Below are positions 53,110 through 62,482 of a stretch of DNA of 64,000 nt, piece after piece; within the stretch, counting starts at the first letter, position 1, and every line of letters starts with the position of its first letter. A program made the position numbers and the translations under genes. The stretch comes from Streptosporangiales bacterium (GTDB lineage: Bacteria > Actinomycetota > Actinomycetes > Streptosporangiales > WHST01): assembly GCA_009379825.1 (NCBI GenBank), contig WHTA01000002.1:124001-188000 (forward strand), read 5' to 3'. Under the pieces are notes generated by a model. That model saw only the letters and a list, made by a program, of their open reading frames with translations, was not told the origin of the DNA and ran no database searches.

Positions 53110-53167
53110 GCGGCGGCACGCGGCCGAGGTGGATCCCGGCCACGGTGTGCGTTGTGAATCCCCGGTG

Positions 53168-53193
53168 CGCCCGACTGTGAGGGAGACCGGGCG
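53168..53193 (+). promoter_or_regulatory. Hairpin enclosing the ribE ribosome binding site
   Basis: CGCCCG (53168-53173) pairs with CGGGCG (53188-53193), directly before the ribE ATG at 53194, and the ribosome binding site GGGAG (53181-53185) sits in the loop. It could be the expression platform of the FMN riboswitch acting on translation; no U-tract terminator is present. Confidence 0.5.
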
Positions 53194-53805
53194 ATGTTCA
53201 CCGGAATCGTCGAAGAGCTGGGCGCCGTCGTCGCCATCGAGCGACTGTCCACAGGTTCGGCCGAGCTGACCGTCCGCGGGCCGCTGGTCACCAGCGATGC
53301 CAAGCCCGGCGACTCGATCGCCGTGGACGGCGTCTGCCTGACCGTGACCGAGGTCGACCCCGCCGGCGGGGAGTTCACCGTCGACGTGATGGGCGAGACG
53401 CTCGCGCACAGCACCGTCGGTGCGTTCACCCCAGGACGCCAGGTCGACCTGGAGCGCGCCGTACGGGCCGACCAGCGACTCGGCGGACACATCGTGCAGG
53501 GGCACGTCGACCACACGACGACGGTCGTCGGCTGGCAGCCGCGGGAGAACTGGACCGAGGTGACGTTCGCGCTGCCGGCGCGGCTCGCGCGCTACGTCGC
53601 GGTGAAGGGCTCGGTCGCCGTCGACGGCGTCAGCCTCACCGTCGCCGACGTCGCCGACGAGACGTTCACCATCGGGCTGATCCCGGAGACGTTGCGGCGT
53701 ACGGTGCTCGGCGGCAAACGCCCTGGCGACGCGGTGAACGTCGAGGTGGACGTCGTCGCGAAGTACGTCGAGCGCCTCACCGGGGCGAAGGCGGCGACCG
53801 CATGA
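53194..53805 (+). CDS. ribE: Riboflavin synthase alpha chain
   Basis: Dismutates two 6,7-dimethyl-8-ribityllumazine molecules to riboflavin. The 203-residue protein has two homologous halves beginning MFTGIVEELGAVVAIE and GHIVQGHVDHTTTVVG, with CLTVTEVD and SLTVADVADETF. First gene after the FMN riboswitch; its end overlaps the next ATG. ribD (deaminase-reductase) is not adjacent and is not seen in the window. Confidence 0.95.
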   Translation: MFTGIVEELGAVVAIERLSTGSAELTVRGPLVTSDAKPGDSIAVDGVCLTVTEVDPAGGEFTVDVMGETLAHSTVGAFTPGRQVDLERAVRADQRLGGHIVQGHVDHTTTVVGWQPRENWTEVTFALPARLARYVAVKGSVAVDGVSLTVADVADETFTIGLIPETLRRTVLGGKRPGDAVNVEVDVVAKYVERLTGAKAATA

Positions 53806-54452
53806 ACGTCCTGGCCTGGGTGAACTCCGTCGCGTTCACCGTGGGCAGCGAAGAGATCAGGTGGACCGACCTGGTCGGCAGCGTCGGCGCGATAGCCGTC
53901 GTCGGTCTCGCCGCCAAGCGCAGCCTCGCGACCTGGCCGGTGCAGCTCGCCAGCTGCGCCCTGCTGTTCGCCGCGAGCGTCGGCGCGCACCTCGGCGGCA
54001 ACGCCGCCAGGCAGGTCGCCATCGCCGTCATCGCGGGCTACGGCTGGTGGCGCTGGGCGCGCGGGCGGCGGGAGAACAAGCAGGTCGAGGTGCGCTGGGC
54101 GAGCTGGCGGGCCCGCCTCGGCATGCTCGCCGTGCTCGCGGCCGGCACCGCCGCAGTCGCGTGGCTGCTCGCCGAGACCGGTGCGTCCTGGTCGCCGCTG
54201 CCCGACGCGTACATCTTCGTCGGCAGCCTGGTCGCGTTCTACGGGCAGGCCCGCGGCTGGGTGGAGTTCTGGTTCGTGTGGATCCTCGTCGACCTGGTCG
54301 GGGTGCCGTTGGCGTACTCGCACGGGCTGGTCGTCTACGCCACCACGTACGTGGTGTTCTTCGTGCTGTGCGTGGTCGGCATCGTCAGCTGGGTTCGGCA
54401 GTCCGGCCGGCAGACGCCGGCGCCGGGTGAGCTTGAGGAGGTGCCGGCATGA
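53802..54452 (+). CDS. PnuC/RibM-type transporter, probably for riboflavin
   Basis: A 216-residue membrane protein with about six to seven helices, among them VGSVGAIAVVGLAAKRS, RLGMLAVLAAGTAAVAWLLA, LPDAYIFVGSLVAFYGQ and VVYATTYVVFFVLCVVGIV, and the aromatic pattern VEFWFVWILVDLVGVPLAY of PnuC-family carriers. Its place inside an FMN-riboswitch operon points to riboflavin (RibM) rather than nicotinamide riboside as substrate; this is context-based. Starts in an ATGA overlap with ribE and ends overlapping ribBA. Confidence 0.85.
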   Translation: MNVLAWVNSVAFTVGSEEIRWTDLVGSVGAIAVVGLAAKRSLATWPVQLASCALLFAASVGAHLGGNAARQVAIAVIAGYGWWRWARGRRENKQVEVRWASWRARLGMLAVLAAGTAAVAWLLAETGASWSPLPDAYIFVGSLVAFYGQARGWVEFWFVWILVDLVGVPLAYSHGLVVYATTYVVFFVLCVVGIVSWVRQSGRQTPAPGELEEVPA

Positions 54453-55723
54453 GCGCGCAGGGACTGCCGAGCGCACGAAGCATCGAGACGGTGCGGCAGG
54501 TCGTCGACGAGCTCGCGGCCGGTCGGCCGGTGGTTGTCGTCGACGACCCGGACAGGGAGAACGAGTGCGACCTGGTGTTCGCCGCGGAGCTGGCGAGCCC
54601 TGAGGTGCTCGGGTTCACCGTCAGGCACTCGACCGGCATCGTCTGCGCCCCGATGACGGAGGCGAAGGCCCAGCAGCTCGGGCTGCCGCCAATGGCCGCC
54701 GTGAACGAGGACGCGAAGCGCACCGCGTGGACGGTCTCCGTGGACGCCAAGGACGGCATCACCACGGGTGTCTCCGCGGCCGACCGGGCGCACACCCTGC
54801 GGCTGCTCGGCGACGCGCACACCGAGCCTGCGGCGCTGGCGCGGCCGGGACACGTGTTCCCGCTGACCGCCCGCGCAGGCGGCGTGCTGGCCCGCCGTGG
54901 GCACACCGAGGCCAGCGTCGACCTCGTACGGCTCACCGGCCTGACCCCGGTGGCCGGAATCGCCGAGCTGGTGAACGATGACGGCTCCATGCTCCGCCCC
55001 GACCACGTGGCCGAGTTCGCCGAGACCCACGGCCTCGTGTATCTGACCGTCTCCGACGTTGCTGCGTACCTGCGGCACGAGCAGCAGCAGGTGCGGCGGG
55101 TGTCGGTGACCCGGTTGCCCACCAGGCACGGGCAGTTCACCGCGCACGGCTACCTGGACGAGCCGACGGGTGACGAGTGCGTCGCCCTGGTGCACGGCGA
55201 GGTGGCCGGCGGTACCGACGTGCTCGTGCGGGTGCACTCCGAGTGCCTCACCGGCGACGCGTTCGGGTCGCAGCGGTGCGACTGCGGCGAACAGCTCGAC
55301 CGGGCGCTGGCCGAGGTCGTCGCGGCCGGCAGCGGTGTGGTCGTGTACGTCCGCGGCCACGAGGGCAGGGGCATCGGGCTGCTCAGCAAGCTGCGCGCGT
55401 ACGAGCTGCAGGACGCCGGCGCGGACACCGTACAGGCGAACCTCGCGCTCGGCCTGCCCGTCGACGACCGCGACTACGCCGCCGCCGCGCAGGTGTTGAA
55501 GGATCTCGGTGTGCGCGGCGTGCGGCTGATGACGAACAACCCGGTGAAGCAGCAGGCGATCGACGCGTACGGCGTGTCCGTCGTCGCGCGGGTGCCGTCG
55601 CGCACGGCACCGACGCCAGCGAACCTCGGCTACCTGCAGACGAAACGGGACCGGCTCGGCCACGAGGTGAGCTGGCTCGCCGACGCCGTGCCGCACGAGG
55701 CGAGGGCGGTGGGCGACACTTGA
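54449..55723 (+). CDS. ribBA: Bifunctional DHBP synthase / GTP cyclohydrolase II
   Basis: Makes the two precursors of the riboflavin pathway. The RibB half has [29 protein letters not shown] and [14 protein letters not shown]; the RibA half has the zinc cysteines in [18 protein letters not shown] and the catalytic [20 protein letters not shown]. 424 residues, full length for a fused RibBA. ATG in an ATGA overlap with the transporter gene. Confidence 0.97.
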   Translation: MSAQGLPSARSIETVRQVVDELAAGRPVVVVDDPDRENECDLVFAAELASPEVLGFTVRHSTGIVCAPMTEAKAQQLGLPPMAAVNEDAKRTAWTVSVDAKDGITTGVSAADRAHTLRLLGDAHTEPAALARPGHVFPLTARAGGVLARRGHTEASVDLVRLTGLTPVAGIAELVNDDGSMLRPDHVAEFAETHGLVYLTVSDVAAYLRHEQQQVRRVSVTRLPTRHGQFTAHGYLDEPTGDECVALVHGEVAGGTDVLVRVHSECLTGDAFGSQRCDCGEQLDRALAEVVAAGSGVVVYVRGHEGRGIGLLSKLRAYELQDAGADTVQANLALGLPVDDRDYAAAAQVLKDLGVRGVRLMTNNPVKQQAIDAYGVSVVARVPSRTAPTPANLGYLQTKRDRLGHEVSWLADAVPHEARAVGDT

Positions 55724-55754
55724 CGCGTACAGCAGACGAGGGAGGCGATCGGCA

Positions 55755-56243
55755 GTGAGCGGCTCGGGGCGGCCCGACATCCAGGCGCTGAAGGGCGCCG
55801 GAGTCACGGTCGGGATCGTGGCGACCCGGTGGAACGCCGAGGTCGTCGACGCGTTGCTCGACCGCGCCACCGCGGCGGCGGAGGCGTGCGACATCACACC
55901 GACGGTCGTGCGGGTGTCAGGCGCGATGGAGGTGCCCGTGGTCGCGCAGCACCTCGCCAGGGAACACGCCGCGGTGGTGTGCCTGGCCGCCGTCATCCGC
56001 GGCGGCACGCCGCACTTCGAGTACGTCTGCCGCAGCGTGACCGACGGCCTCACCAGAGTGGCGCTCGACGCCGGCACCCCGGTCGGGAACGGCGTGCTCA
56101 CCTGTGACACCCTGGAACAGGGGTTGGATCGCTGTGGGCTTGCCGAAAGCCACGAGGACAAGGGATGGGAGGCGACGATGGCAGCTGTCGAGGCAGCCGT
56201 CGTCCTCCGCGACCTACGACATCGGGTGCCGACCGCTCGTTAG
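55755..56243 (+). CDS. ribH: 6,7-dimethyl-8-ribityllumazine synthase
   Basis: Condenses the pyrimidinedione with DHBP to lumazine. The 162-residue icosahedral-type subunit has [56 protein letters not shown] and [20 protein letters not shown] at 55755 has GGGAGG upstream. Last of the rib genes; hisG follows after 44 bases, without a hisE gene between. Confidence 0.96.
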   Translation: MSGSGRPDIQALKGAGVTVGIVATRWNAEVVDALLDRATAAAEACDITPTVVRVSGAMEVPVVAQHLAREHAAVVCLAAVIRGGTPHFEYVCRSVTDGLTRVALDAGTPVGNGVLTCDTLEQGLDRCGLAESHEDKGWEATMAAVEAAVVLRDLRHRVPTAR

Positions 56244-56287
56244 TTCGCGTTCACCGTCTCTTCGTCCGACTCTGAAGGGTTCACGTC

Positions 56288-57160
56288 GTGCTCTCGCTCG
56301 TCCTGCCCAAGGGTTCCCTGGAAGCCGCGACCATCGACTTGTTCGAGGCCGCCGACCTCGCCGTGCGCCGCGGCTCCAGCCGTGACTACCACGCCGCCGT
56401 CGACGACCCGCGGGTCGAGCGGGTGCGGTTCCTGCGGCCGCAGGAGATCCCCGTCTACCTCGAGCAGGGGCTGTTCGACGTCGGCATCACCGGCCGCGAC
56501 TGGATCACGGAGACCGGCGCGGACGTGGTGAGCCTCGGGGAGCTGGAGTACTCCAAGGCGACGAGCAACCCGGTTCGCATCGTGCTCGCCGTGCCGGCCG
56601 ACCAGGAGATCGAGCGCGGCGAGGACCTGCCTGAGGGCGTCCGGGTGTCGACCGAGTACCCGCAGCTGACCCGCAGGTACTTCGACGAGATCGGGGTGAA
56701 GGCGCGGATCGTGCCGTCGTACGGCGCGACCGAGGCGAAGGTGCCCGACATCGTGGACGCGGTCGTCGACGTCACGGAGACCGGCTCGTCGCTGCGCAAG
56801 CACGGCCTGAAGATCGTGCACACGCTGCTCACCAGCCGCACCGAGGTCGTCGCGAACCGGGCCGCGTACGAGGACCCGGAGAAGCGTGCCGCGATGGAGG
56901 ACATCCTGCTGTTGCTGCGGGGTGCGATCACGGCGCGCGGCAACGTCTACCTGATGCTGAACGTCTCCGCGGACCAGCTGTCCGCGGTACTCGACCAGCT
57001 GCCCGCGCTCGGCTCGCCGACCGTCACCTCGCTGGCGAACGGCGACCACGCGGTGGGCACGGTGGTGCCGAAGGTCGGCATCAACACGCTGATCCCTGCG
57101 CTGAAGACCGCAGGCGCCCGCGACATCCTCGAGCTCCCCATCGCCAAGATCGTCGAGTAA
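56288..57160 (+). CDS. hisG: ATP phosphoribosyltransferase, long form
   Basis: First enzyme of histidine synthesis, feedback inhibited by histidine through its C-terminal regulatory domain. The 290-residue protein has LVLPKGSLEAATIDLFEAAD, DVGITGRDWI, the PRPP motif VDAVVDVTETGSSL and a C-terminal ACT-like domain (PTVTSLANGDHAVGTVVPK). Long form, so no HisZ needed. GTG at 56288 with GAAGGG upstream. hisE, its usual upstream partner in actinobacteria, is absent here. Confidence 0.96.
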   Translation: MLSLVLPKGSLEAATIDLFEAADLAVRRGSSRDYHAAVDDPRVERVRFLRPQEIPVYLEQGLFDVGITGRDWITETGADVVSLGELEYSKATSNPVRIVLAVPADQEIERGEDLPEGVRVSTEYPQLTRRYFDEIGVKARIVPSYGATEAKVPDIVDAVVDVTETGSSLRKHGLKIVHTLLTSRTEVVANRAAYEDPEKRAAMEDILLLLRGAITARGNVYLMLNVSADQLSAVLDQLPALGSPTVTSLANGDHAVGTVVPKVGINTLIPALKTAGARDILELPIAKIVE

Positions 57161-57166
57161 CGCCGG

Positions 57167-57772
57167 CTAGCCGGTCACGAACTCCGCGGCCGGGTCGTGG
57201 GGGAGACGTGGGTCGCCGTCGACCAGGAGGTCGGCGCGTGCCGGGGTGTCGTCGATGGCGAAGTGGGCCTGCTCGCGGTCGTGCCAGGCGGTGAGCTCGC
57301 CCGCCATCGCCTCGCCGTCGCGGTCGATCGCGCGTGCCAGGGAGCGCGAAGGCTGCATGCTCATCCAGACGGCCAGGGTGAGGTCGGGCGCGGCGGCTCG
57401 CCTGGTCGACGTCACGCCGTCGAGGATCAGCACCCCGGTCGCCGGCACCTGGGTCCAGTCGGCGCCGAACGCGCCCGCGTACCAGTCGTAGGGCCGGTAG
57501 CCGCCGGGCTTGCCGTCGCGCAGCGGCGCGAGCACCCAGCTCTCCAGCCGCGGCCAGAACGTCACGGTGTCCGCCCAGCCGTCGAGCAGGTCGTCGGTGT
57601 GCAGCAGGGTCACGTCGCTGCCGGCCGAGCGCAACGCGTCGGCCAGCCGACCGGCGAACGTGGACTTCCCAGACCCGGTCGGGCCGTCCACGCCGACCAG
57701 CCGCACCGGCCCGAGCCGTGCCGGCAGCGTGAGCACCCGGGCCGCGAGCGCGCGGTAGCTGACGACGGCCAT
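57167..57772 (-). CDS. P-loop kinase of uridine-kinase-like type
   Basis: A 201-residue nucleoside/small-molecule kinase. Walker A is VGVDGPTGSGKSTFAGRL; a DDLLDGW motif follows where uridine kinases bind substrate, and the lid arginines are in RAIDRDG. The substrate is uncertain. ATG at 57772 lies six bases after the helicase stop, so it is the last gene of a minus-strand operon epimerase-helicase-kinase. It converges on hisG with a six-base gap. Confidence 0.8.
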   Translation of the reverse strand: MAVVSYRALAARVLTLPARLGPVRLVGVDGPTGSGKSTFAGRLADALRSAGSDVTLLHTDDLLDGWADTVTFWPRLESWVLAPLRDGKPGGYRPYDWYAGAFGADWTQVPATGVLILDGVTSTRRAAAPDLTLAVWMSMQPSRSLARAIDRDGEAMAGELTAWHDREQAHFAIDDTPARADLLVDGDPRLPHDPAAEFVTG

Positions 57773-57778
57773 CGGCGG

Positions 57779-60283
57779 TCAGAGCCGGTCGACGGCCGTG
57801 ACGCGGACGGCGGCGGTGCCCTGGGCGTCGGACGCGGCGAGGTCGATCTCCGCGCTGATGCCCCAGTCGTGGTCCCCGGCCGCGTCGTCGAAGATCTGCC
57901 GCACCAGCCAGCTGTCGGGTTGCTCGTCGATGAGCAGCAGCCGCGGGCCGCGGGCGTCCGGGCCGATGCCGATGTCGTCGTGCTCGGCGAAGTACGGTTC
58001 GAGCGCGCCTGCCCAGGCGTCGGCGTCCCAGCCGGCCTCGGCGTCGAGCTCGCCGAGCTCCTCGTACCTCCGGTGCGCGGCCAGCTCCACCCGCCGGAAC
58101 AGGGCGTTGCGTACGAGCACCCGGAACGCCCTGATGTTGCCGGTGAGCGTGGTCGGCCGCCGCACCTCGGGCTCGTCGTCCGCCTCGACCGGGTTGGTCA
58201 GCCGGTCCCACTCGTCCACCAGGCTGGAGTCGACCTGCCGCACCAGCTCGCCGAGCCACTCGATCAGGTCGGTCAGCTCCTCCGTGCGGGCCTCGGTCGG
58301 CACCGTCTGCCGCAGCGTCTTGTACGCGTCGGCGAGGTAGCGCAGCACCAGCCCCTCCGAGCGGGCGAGCCCGTAGAAGCTCACGTACTCGACGAACGTC
58401 ATGGCGCGTTCGTACATGTCGCGCACGACGGACTTCGGCTTCAGCTCGTGGTCGGCGACCCACGGGTGGCCCTGCCGGTACATCTCGTACGCGGCGTCGA
58501 GCAGCTCGGCCAGCGGCTGCGGGTACGTGACCTCCTCGAGCAGCTCCATCCGCTCGTCGTACTCGATGCCGTCGGCCTTCATCGCGGCGACGGCCTCACC
58601 GCGGGCCTTGTACCGCTGTGCGGACAGCACCTGTCGCGGGTCGTCGAGCACCGACTCCATGACCGACACGACGTCCAGCGGGTAGCTCGGCGAGACCGGG
58701 TCGAGCAGCTCGATGGCGGCGAGCGCGAACGGCGACAGCGGCTGGTTGAGCGCGAAGTCGAACTGCAGGTCGACGGTGAGCCGCACGGTGCGGCCGTCGG
58801 CATCCGGCGCGGCCAGCTGCTCGACGACGCCGGCGGCCAGCAGTGCGCGGTAGATGGCGATCGCGCGGTGGATGTGCCCGCGCCTGGCCTGCGGCGGCTC
58901 GTGGTTGTCGGTGAGCAGCTTGCGCATGGCGGTGAACGCGTCGCCCGGCCGCCCGATGACGTTCAGCAGCATCGCGTGGCTGACGACGAACTGCGACGTC
59001 AACGGTTCGGGGTCGGCGGCGACCAGCCGTTCGAACGTGGGCTCGCCCCAGCCGATCGCACCCGCCGGTGGCTTCTTGCGCACCACTTTGCGCCGCTTCT
59101 TCGGGTCGTCGCCGGCCTTCGCCAGCGCCTTCTCGTTCTCGATCACGTGCTCGGGCGCCTGCACGACGACGGTGCCGACGGTGTCGTAGCCGGCCCGCCC
59201 GGCACGACCGGCGATCTGGTGGAACTCGCGGGCGTGCAGCAGCCTGGTCGACGTGCCGTCGTACTTGGACAGGCCGGTGAAGAGCACGGTGCGGATCGGC
59301 ACGTTGATGCCGACGCCGAGCGTGTCGGTGCCGCACACGACCTTCAGCAGGCCGGCCTGCGTCAGCGTCTCCACCAGCCGCCGGTACTTCGGCAGCATGC
59401 CCGCGTGGTGTACGCCGATGCCGTGCCGCACCAGCCGCGACAGCGTCTTCCCGAAGCCCGCCGTGAAGCGGAAGTTCCCGATCTTCGCGGCGATGGCGTC
59501 CTTCTCCGCCCGGCTGCAGACGTTCACGCTCATCAGCGCCTGCGCGCGTTCGAGTGCGGCGGCCTGGGTGAAGTGCACGACGTACACCGGCGCCTGGTGG
59601 GTGGTCAGCAGCTCCTCGAGCGTCTCGTGCATCGGGGTCATGGCGTAGCTGAAGGTCAGCGGCACCGGCCGCTGCGCCGACGCGATGACCGCCGTGGGCC
59701 GCCCGGTGCGCCTGGTGAGGTCGGTCTCGAACCTGCTGACGTCGCCGAGCGTCGCGGACATCAGCACGAACTGGGCCTGCGGCAGCTCGAGCAGTGGCAC
59801 CTGCCAGGCCCAGCCGCGGTCCGGGTCGGCGTAGAAGTGGAACTCGTCCATCACCACCTGGCCGATGTCGGCGCGCTCGCCCTCGCGGAGGGCGAGGTTG
59901 GCGAGCACCTCCGCGGTGCAGCAGATCACCCGGGCGTCCGGGTTGACGCTGGCGTCCCCGGTGAGCATCCCGATGTCGGCCGGCCCGAAGACCTCGCAGA
60001 GGGCGAAGAACTTCTCCGACACCAGCGCCTTGATCGGTGCGGTGTAGAACGTCCGCCGCCCGTCGGCCAGCGCGGCGAAGTGCGCGCCGGTCGCGACCAG
60101 GCTCTTGCCGGAGCCTGTGGGGGTGCTGAGGATGACGTTCGCCCCGGAGAGGAGCTCGATGAGCGCCTCCTCCTGGTGCGGGTAGAGGCCCAGGCCCTCG
60201 CCGTCCGCCCAGTCGGCGAACGCGTCGAAGAGCGTGTCGGCGTCGGTGGTCGTGGGCCTGGGGAGCGTGGTGGCGACTGTCAT
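57779..60283 (-). CDS. DEAD/DEAH-box helicase with DUF3516 domain
   Basis: An 834-residue superfamily 2 helicase, Ski2-like architecture, found in actinobacteria. Motifs: Q-like GLGLYPHQEEAL, Walker A STPTGSGKSLVATG, Walker B VVMDEFHFYAD, motif III LMSATLGD, and motif VI HQIAGRAGRAGYDT. The C-terminal half (from about 500) is the DUF3516 region. Likely RNA-acting; biochemical role not established here. ATG at 60283 overlaps the epimerase stop (ATGA). Confidence 0.92.
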   Translation of the reverse strand: MTVATTLPRPTTTDADTLFDAFADWADGEGLGLYPHQEEALIELLSGANVILSTPTGSGKSLVATGAHFAALADGRRTFYTAPIKALVSEKFFALCEVFGPADIGMLTGDASVNPDARVICCTAEVLANLALREGERADIGQVVMDEFHFYADPDRGWAWQVPLLELPQAQFVLMSATLGDVSRFETDLTRRTGRPTAVIASAQRPVPLTFSYAMTPMHETLEELLTTHQAPVYVVHFTQAAALERAQALMSVNVCSRAEKDAIAAKIGNFRFTAGFGKTLSRLVRHGIGVHHAGMLPKYRRLVETLTQAGLLKVVCGTDTLGVGINVPIRTVLFTGLSKYDGTSTRLLHAREFHQIAGRAGRAGYDTVGTVVVQAPEHVIENEKALAKAGDDPKKRRKVVRKKPPAGAIGWGEPTFERLVAADPEPLTSQFVVSHAMLLNVIGRPGDAFTAMRKLLTDNHEPPQARRGHIHRAIAIYRALLAAGVVEQLAAPDADGRTVRLTVDLQFDFALNQPLSPFALAAIELLDPVSPSYPLDVVSVMESVLDDPRQVLSAQRYKARGEAVAAMKADGIEYDERMELLEEVTYPQPLAELLDAAYEMYRQGHPWVADHELKPKSVVRDMYERAMTFVEYVSFYGLARSEGLVLRYLADAYKTLRQTVPTEARTEELTDLIEWLGELVRQVDSSLVDEWDRLTNPVEADDEPEVRRPTTLTGNIRAFRVLVRNALFRRVELAAHRRYEELGELDAEAGWDADAWAGALEPYFAEHDDIGIGPDARGPRLLLIDEQPDSWLVRQIFDDAAGDHDWGISAEIDLAASDAQGTAAVRVTAVDRL

Positions 60284-61230
60284 GTGGCTGCCATCATCTC
60301 GCGCCCGGGCCGGAACCTGACGCCCCAGCGGCCGGACCACTGCGCACCGGGGTCGAGCCGTACCAGGTCGGTGCCGGTGACGAACGCGTTCGGCGGGCAG
60401 CTCATCGGCTCGACGGCGACGGCCGCGAACCGGCGCGCCGGCGCGAGCGTGTGGCCGGTGAAGACCTGCAGCCACGGGTACGCGGTGTCGCACCACAACG
60501 CGCTGGTCGCGCCGTCGGGTGCGGTGACGGACGCGTGCGCGAGCCCATCGGCATCCCTGGCCAGGTCGCCGAAGGCCGGGTCGAGCGGATGGTCCGCGAT
60601 GACCCGGCCGGTGCGGAAGTCGTAGCCGGTGTCGGCGACCGGTGCCCGTTCCCGCGGGATGTGCCTGTCGTCAGCGACCAGGTAGCTGGCCGCTGGCAGC
60701 CGCAGCGTGCACTCCCGTACGGACGGCAGGCCAGGCGTGAGGTACGGGTGGTGCCCGGTGCCCCACGGCGCCGCGCACCCGCCGACGTTCCTTGCCGAGG
60801 TGGTCACCGTAAGGCCGGTCTCCTCGTGCAGTGCGTACGTCACCGTCAGGTCGAGCACGAACGGGTAGCCGGGCTGGGCCAGCAGCCGGTGGGTCAGCGT
60901 CACGGTCGCCTCGTCGTGGTGCACCGGCTGCCACCTGGCGGTCCGGACGAGGCCGTGGATGGCGTTGTCCGCGGCCGGCTCGGTGACGTCGAGCTGGTGG
61001 TCGACCCCGTCGAAGGCGTAGCGGCCGCGGTCGACCCGGTTCGGCCACGGCGCGAGCAGCTGGCCGTGGGCGCCGTCGCACGCGGCGTCGGTGGCGAACC
61101 CGGCGAGCACCGGCAGCCCCCGCCAGGTGCAGTTGCGCAGCGTGGCCCCGGCCTCGGTGACGACGGCCTGGTACGGCCCGGCGACGATGGGGAACTGGGC
61201 GCCGGTCGGTGGCACGGGCTGCGCGGTCAT
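60280..61230 (-). CDS. Aldose 1-epimerase-family protein
   Basis: Galactose-mutarotase-like protein of 316 residues, beta-sandwich fold. Conserved points: LLAPWPNRVDRGRYAFDG, NAIHGLVRTARW with the catalytic histidine, TGHHPYLTPG with the second histidine, and VEPMSCPPNAF with the general-base glutamate. Sugar specificity unknown. First gene of the minus-strand operon with the helicase and kinase. Divergent from the aquaporin gene. Confidence 0.9.
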   Translation of the reverse strand: MTAQPVPPTGAQFPIVAGPYQAVVTEAGATLRNCTWRGLPVLAGFATDAACDGAHGQLLAPWPNRVDRGRYAFDGVDHQLDVTEPAADNAIHGLVRTARWQPVHHDEATVTLTHRLLAQPGYPFVLDLTVTYALHEETGLTVTTSARNVGGCAAPWGTGHHPYLTPGLPSVRECTLRLPAASYLVADDRHIPRERAPVADTGYDFRTGRVIADHPLDPAFGDLARDADGLAHASVTAPDGATSALWCDTAYPWLQVFTGHTLAPARRFAAVAVEPMSCPPNAFVTGTDLVRLDPGAQWSGRWGVRFRPGREMMAAT

Positions 61231-61302
61231 CCAGGCATCCTGCCGGACGGTCCGCGGCGCAGCCACAACGTGGTCGTCCGGGCGCTCAACGGGTGGGGGC
61301 TG

Positions 61303-61331
61303 TTGGAGCAGGTGGCCACGGTCGCTACCCT
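61303..61331 (+). promoter_or_regulatory. Probable promoter of the aquaporin-type channel gene
   Basis: TTGGAG (61303-61308) and TACCCT (61326-61331), separated by 17 bases, about 40 bases ahead of the GTG start. Reasonable housekeeping-type spacing and -10. Confidence 0.42.
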
Positions 61332-61368
61332 TCGGTGGCCAGAGGCGTATCGGTCCGGGAGGACGGTC

Positions 61369-62145
61369 GTGGAATTCAAGAAGATGGGCGCCGAGTTCGT
61401 CGGCACCGCGATGCTGGTCAGCGCCGGCATCGGAGCCGCCGTCTTTGCCGGCAAGGACATCGGCACGCTCGGCATCGCACTCGCCTTCGGCTTCGCGCTG
61501 CTGGCGCTGGTCTACGCGGTCGGCCCGGTCTCCGGTGCCCACCTGAACCCCGCGGTGACGCTCTCCTTCGTGCTCTCCGGCCGGATGAAGGTCGGCATCG
61601 GCATCCAGTACTGGCTCGCGCAGTTGCTCGGCGGCATCCTCGGTGCCGCGGTGATCGTCGTGGTCAGGTCGCAGGTCAACGGGGTGAGCCAGCAGCTGTA
61701 CGGCAACAACGGCTTCGGCGAGCTGTCGCAGACGAACACGGAGATCGGCGGGGCGTTCTTCGTCGAGATGCTCGCGACGTTCCTGTTCGTGTTCGTGGTG
61801 CTCGCCGTGACCAGCAGGGTGGCGAACTCCGCGTTCGTCGGCCTCACCGTCGGCGCCGCGTTCACCGTCAGCTACCTGATGACCATCCCGATCAGTGGTG
61901 GCGGGGTGAACCCAGCGCGCAGCCTGGGGCCGGCGATCTTCGCCGGTGGCGAGGCCCTGTCGCAGGTGTGGGTGTTCCTGGTCGCGCCGCTGCTCGGCGC
62001 GCTGCTCGCCGTCCTCGTGCACGCGCTGGTGACGACCGAGCGCCAGGCGGCTGCGGACGCGGCCGCGGTGGCCGCGACCCCGGTGGCGAAGTCGGTAAAG
62101 CCGTCGGGGAAGCGGCCGCGCAACAAGCGCCCGGCCCGCCGCTGA
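61369..62145 (+). CDS. MIP-family channel (aquaporin type)
   Basis: A 258-residue major intrinsic protein with six membrane helices and both pore motifs: GAHLNPAVTLSF and GGGVNPARSLGP. A basic C-terminal tail (KSVKPSGKRPRNKRPARR) follows. Whether it passes water, glycerol or both cannot be told without structure; the second motif's NPARS tends to aquaporins. GTG at 61369 with GGGAGG upstream was preferred since it reads VEFKKMGAEFVGTAML. Confidence 0.92.
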   Translation: MEFKKMGAEFVGTAMLVSAGIGAAVFAGKDIGTLGIALAFGFALLALVYAVGPVSGAHLNPAVTLSFVLSGRMKVGIGIQYWLAQLLGGILGAAVIVVVRSQVNGVSQQLYGNNGFGELSQTNTEIGGAFFVEMLATFLFVFVVLAVTSRVANSAFVGLTVGAAFTVSYLMTIPISGGGVNPARSLGPAIFAGGEALSQVWVFLVAPLLGALLAVLVHALVTTERQAAADAAAVAATPVAKSVKPSGKRPRNKRPARR

Positions 62146-62222
62146 CCCCGTACACTCGGTTCTGGCGGTGACTGACCGGCTGCGCGGCAGTACGGTCGGC
62201 CGCCTGTTATTCTTGGCCCCTG

Positions 62223-62383
62223 CCGAGACCTGCTGACGGGTCTCGGTGCACAAGCGGAGGTCGACCTCCCACCCGCGGTCATAGCTGGCTTGCGGGTCCA
62301 CTTGGCCCGGAGCTGCGGGCCCGACGCGGGGGACCAGCCGCGTCGTACTTGGTCGGCTTCGCCTGTGATGCGAGGCCGTTTTT
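62223..62383 (+). terminator. infC leader with attenuator hairpin and U-tract
   Basis: The 337 bases between the channel gene and infC hold no gene. A first hairpin, CCGAGACC/GGTCTCGG, lies at 62223-62246. At 62354-62378 CGGCTTCGC pairs with GCGAGGCCG (one G-U pair) around CTGTGAT and is followed by TTTTTG (62379-62384), a true intrinsic terminator about 100 bases before infC. In this position it should act as an attenuator of the infC-rpmI-rplT operon. Confidence 0.72.
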
Positions 62384-62482
62384 GCTTCCTGGTGACGCGA
62401 GCCGGCCCCGCAGCCGTCAGCCGGACAGACAGTCGAGAGAACAAGACCAGACGAACAGTGCCCCACGGACTGAGGAGGCCTC

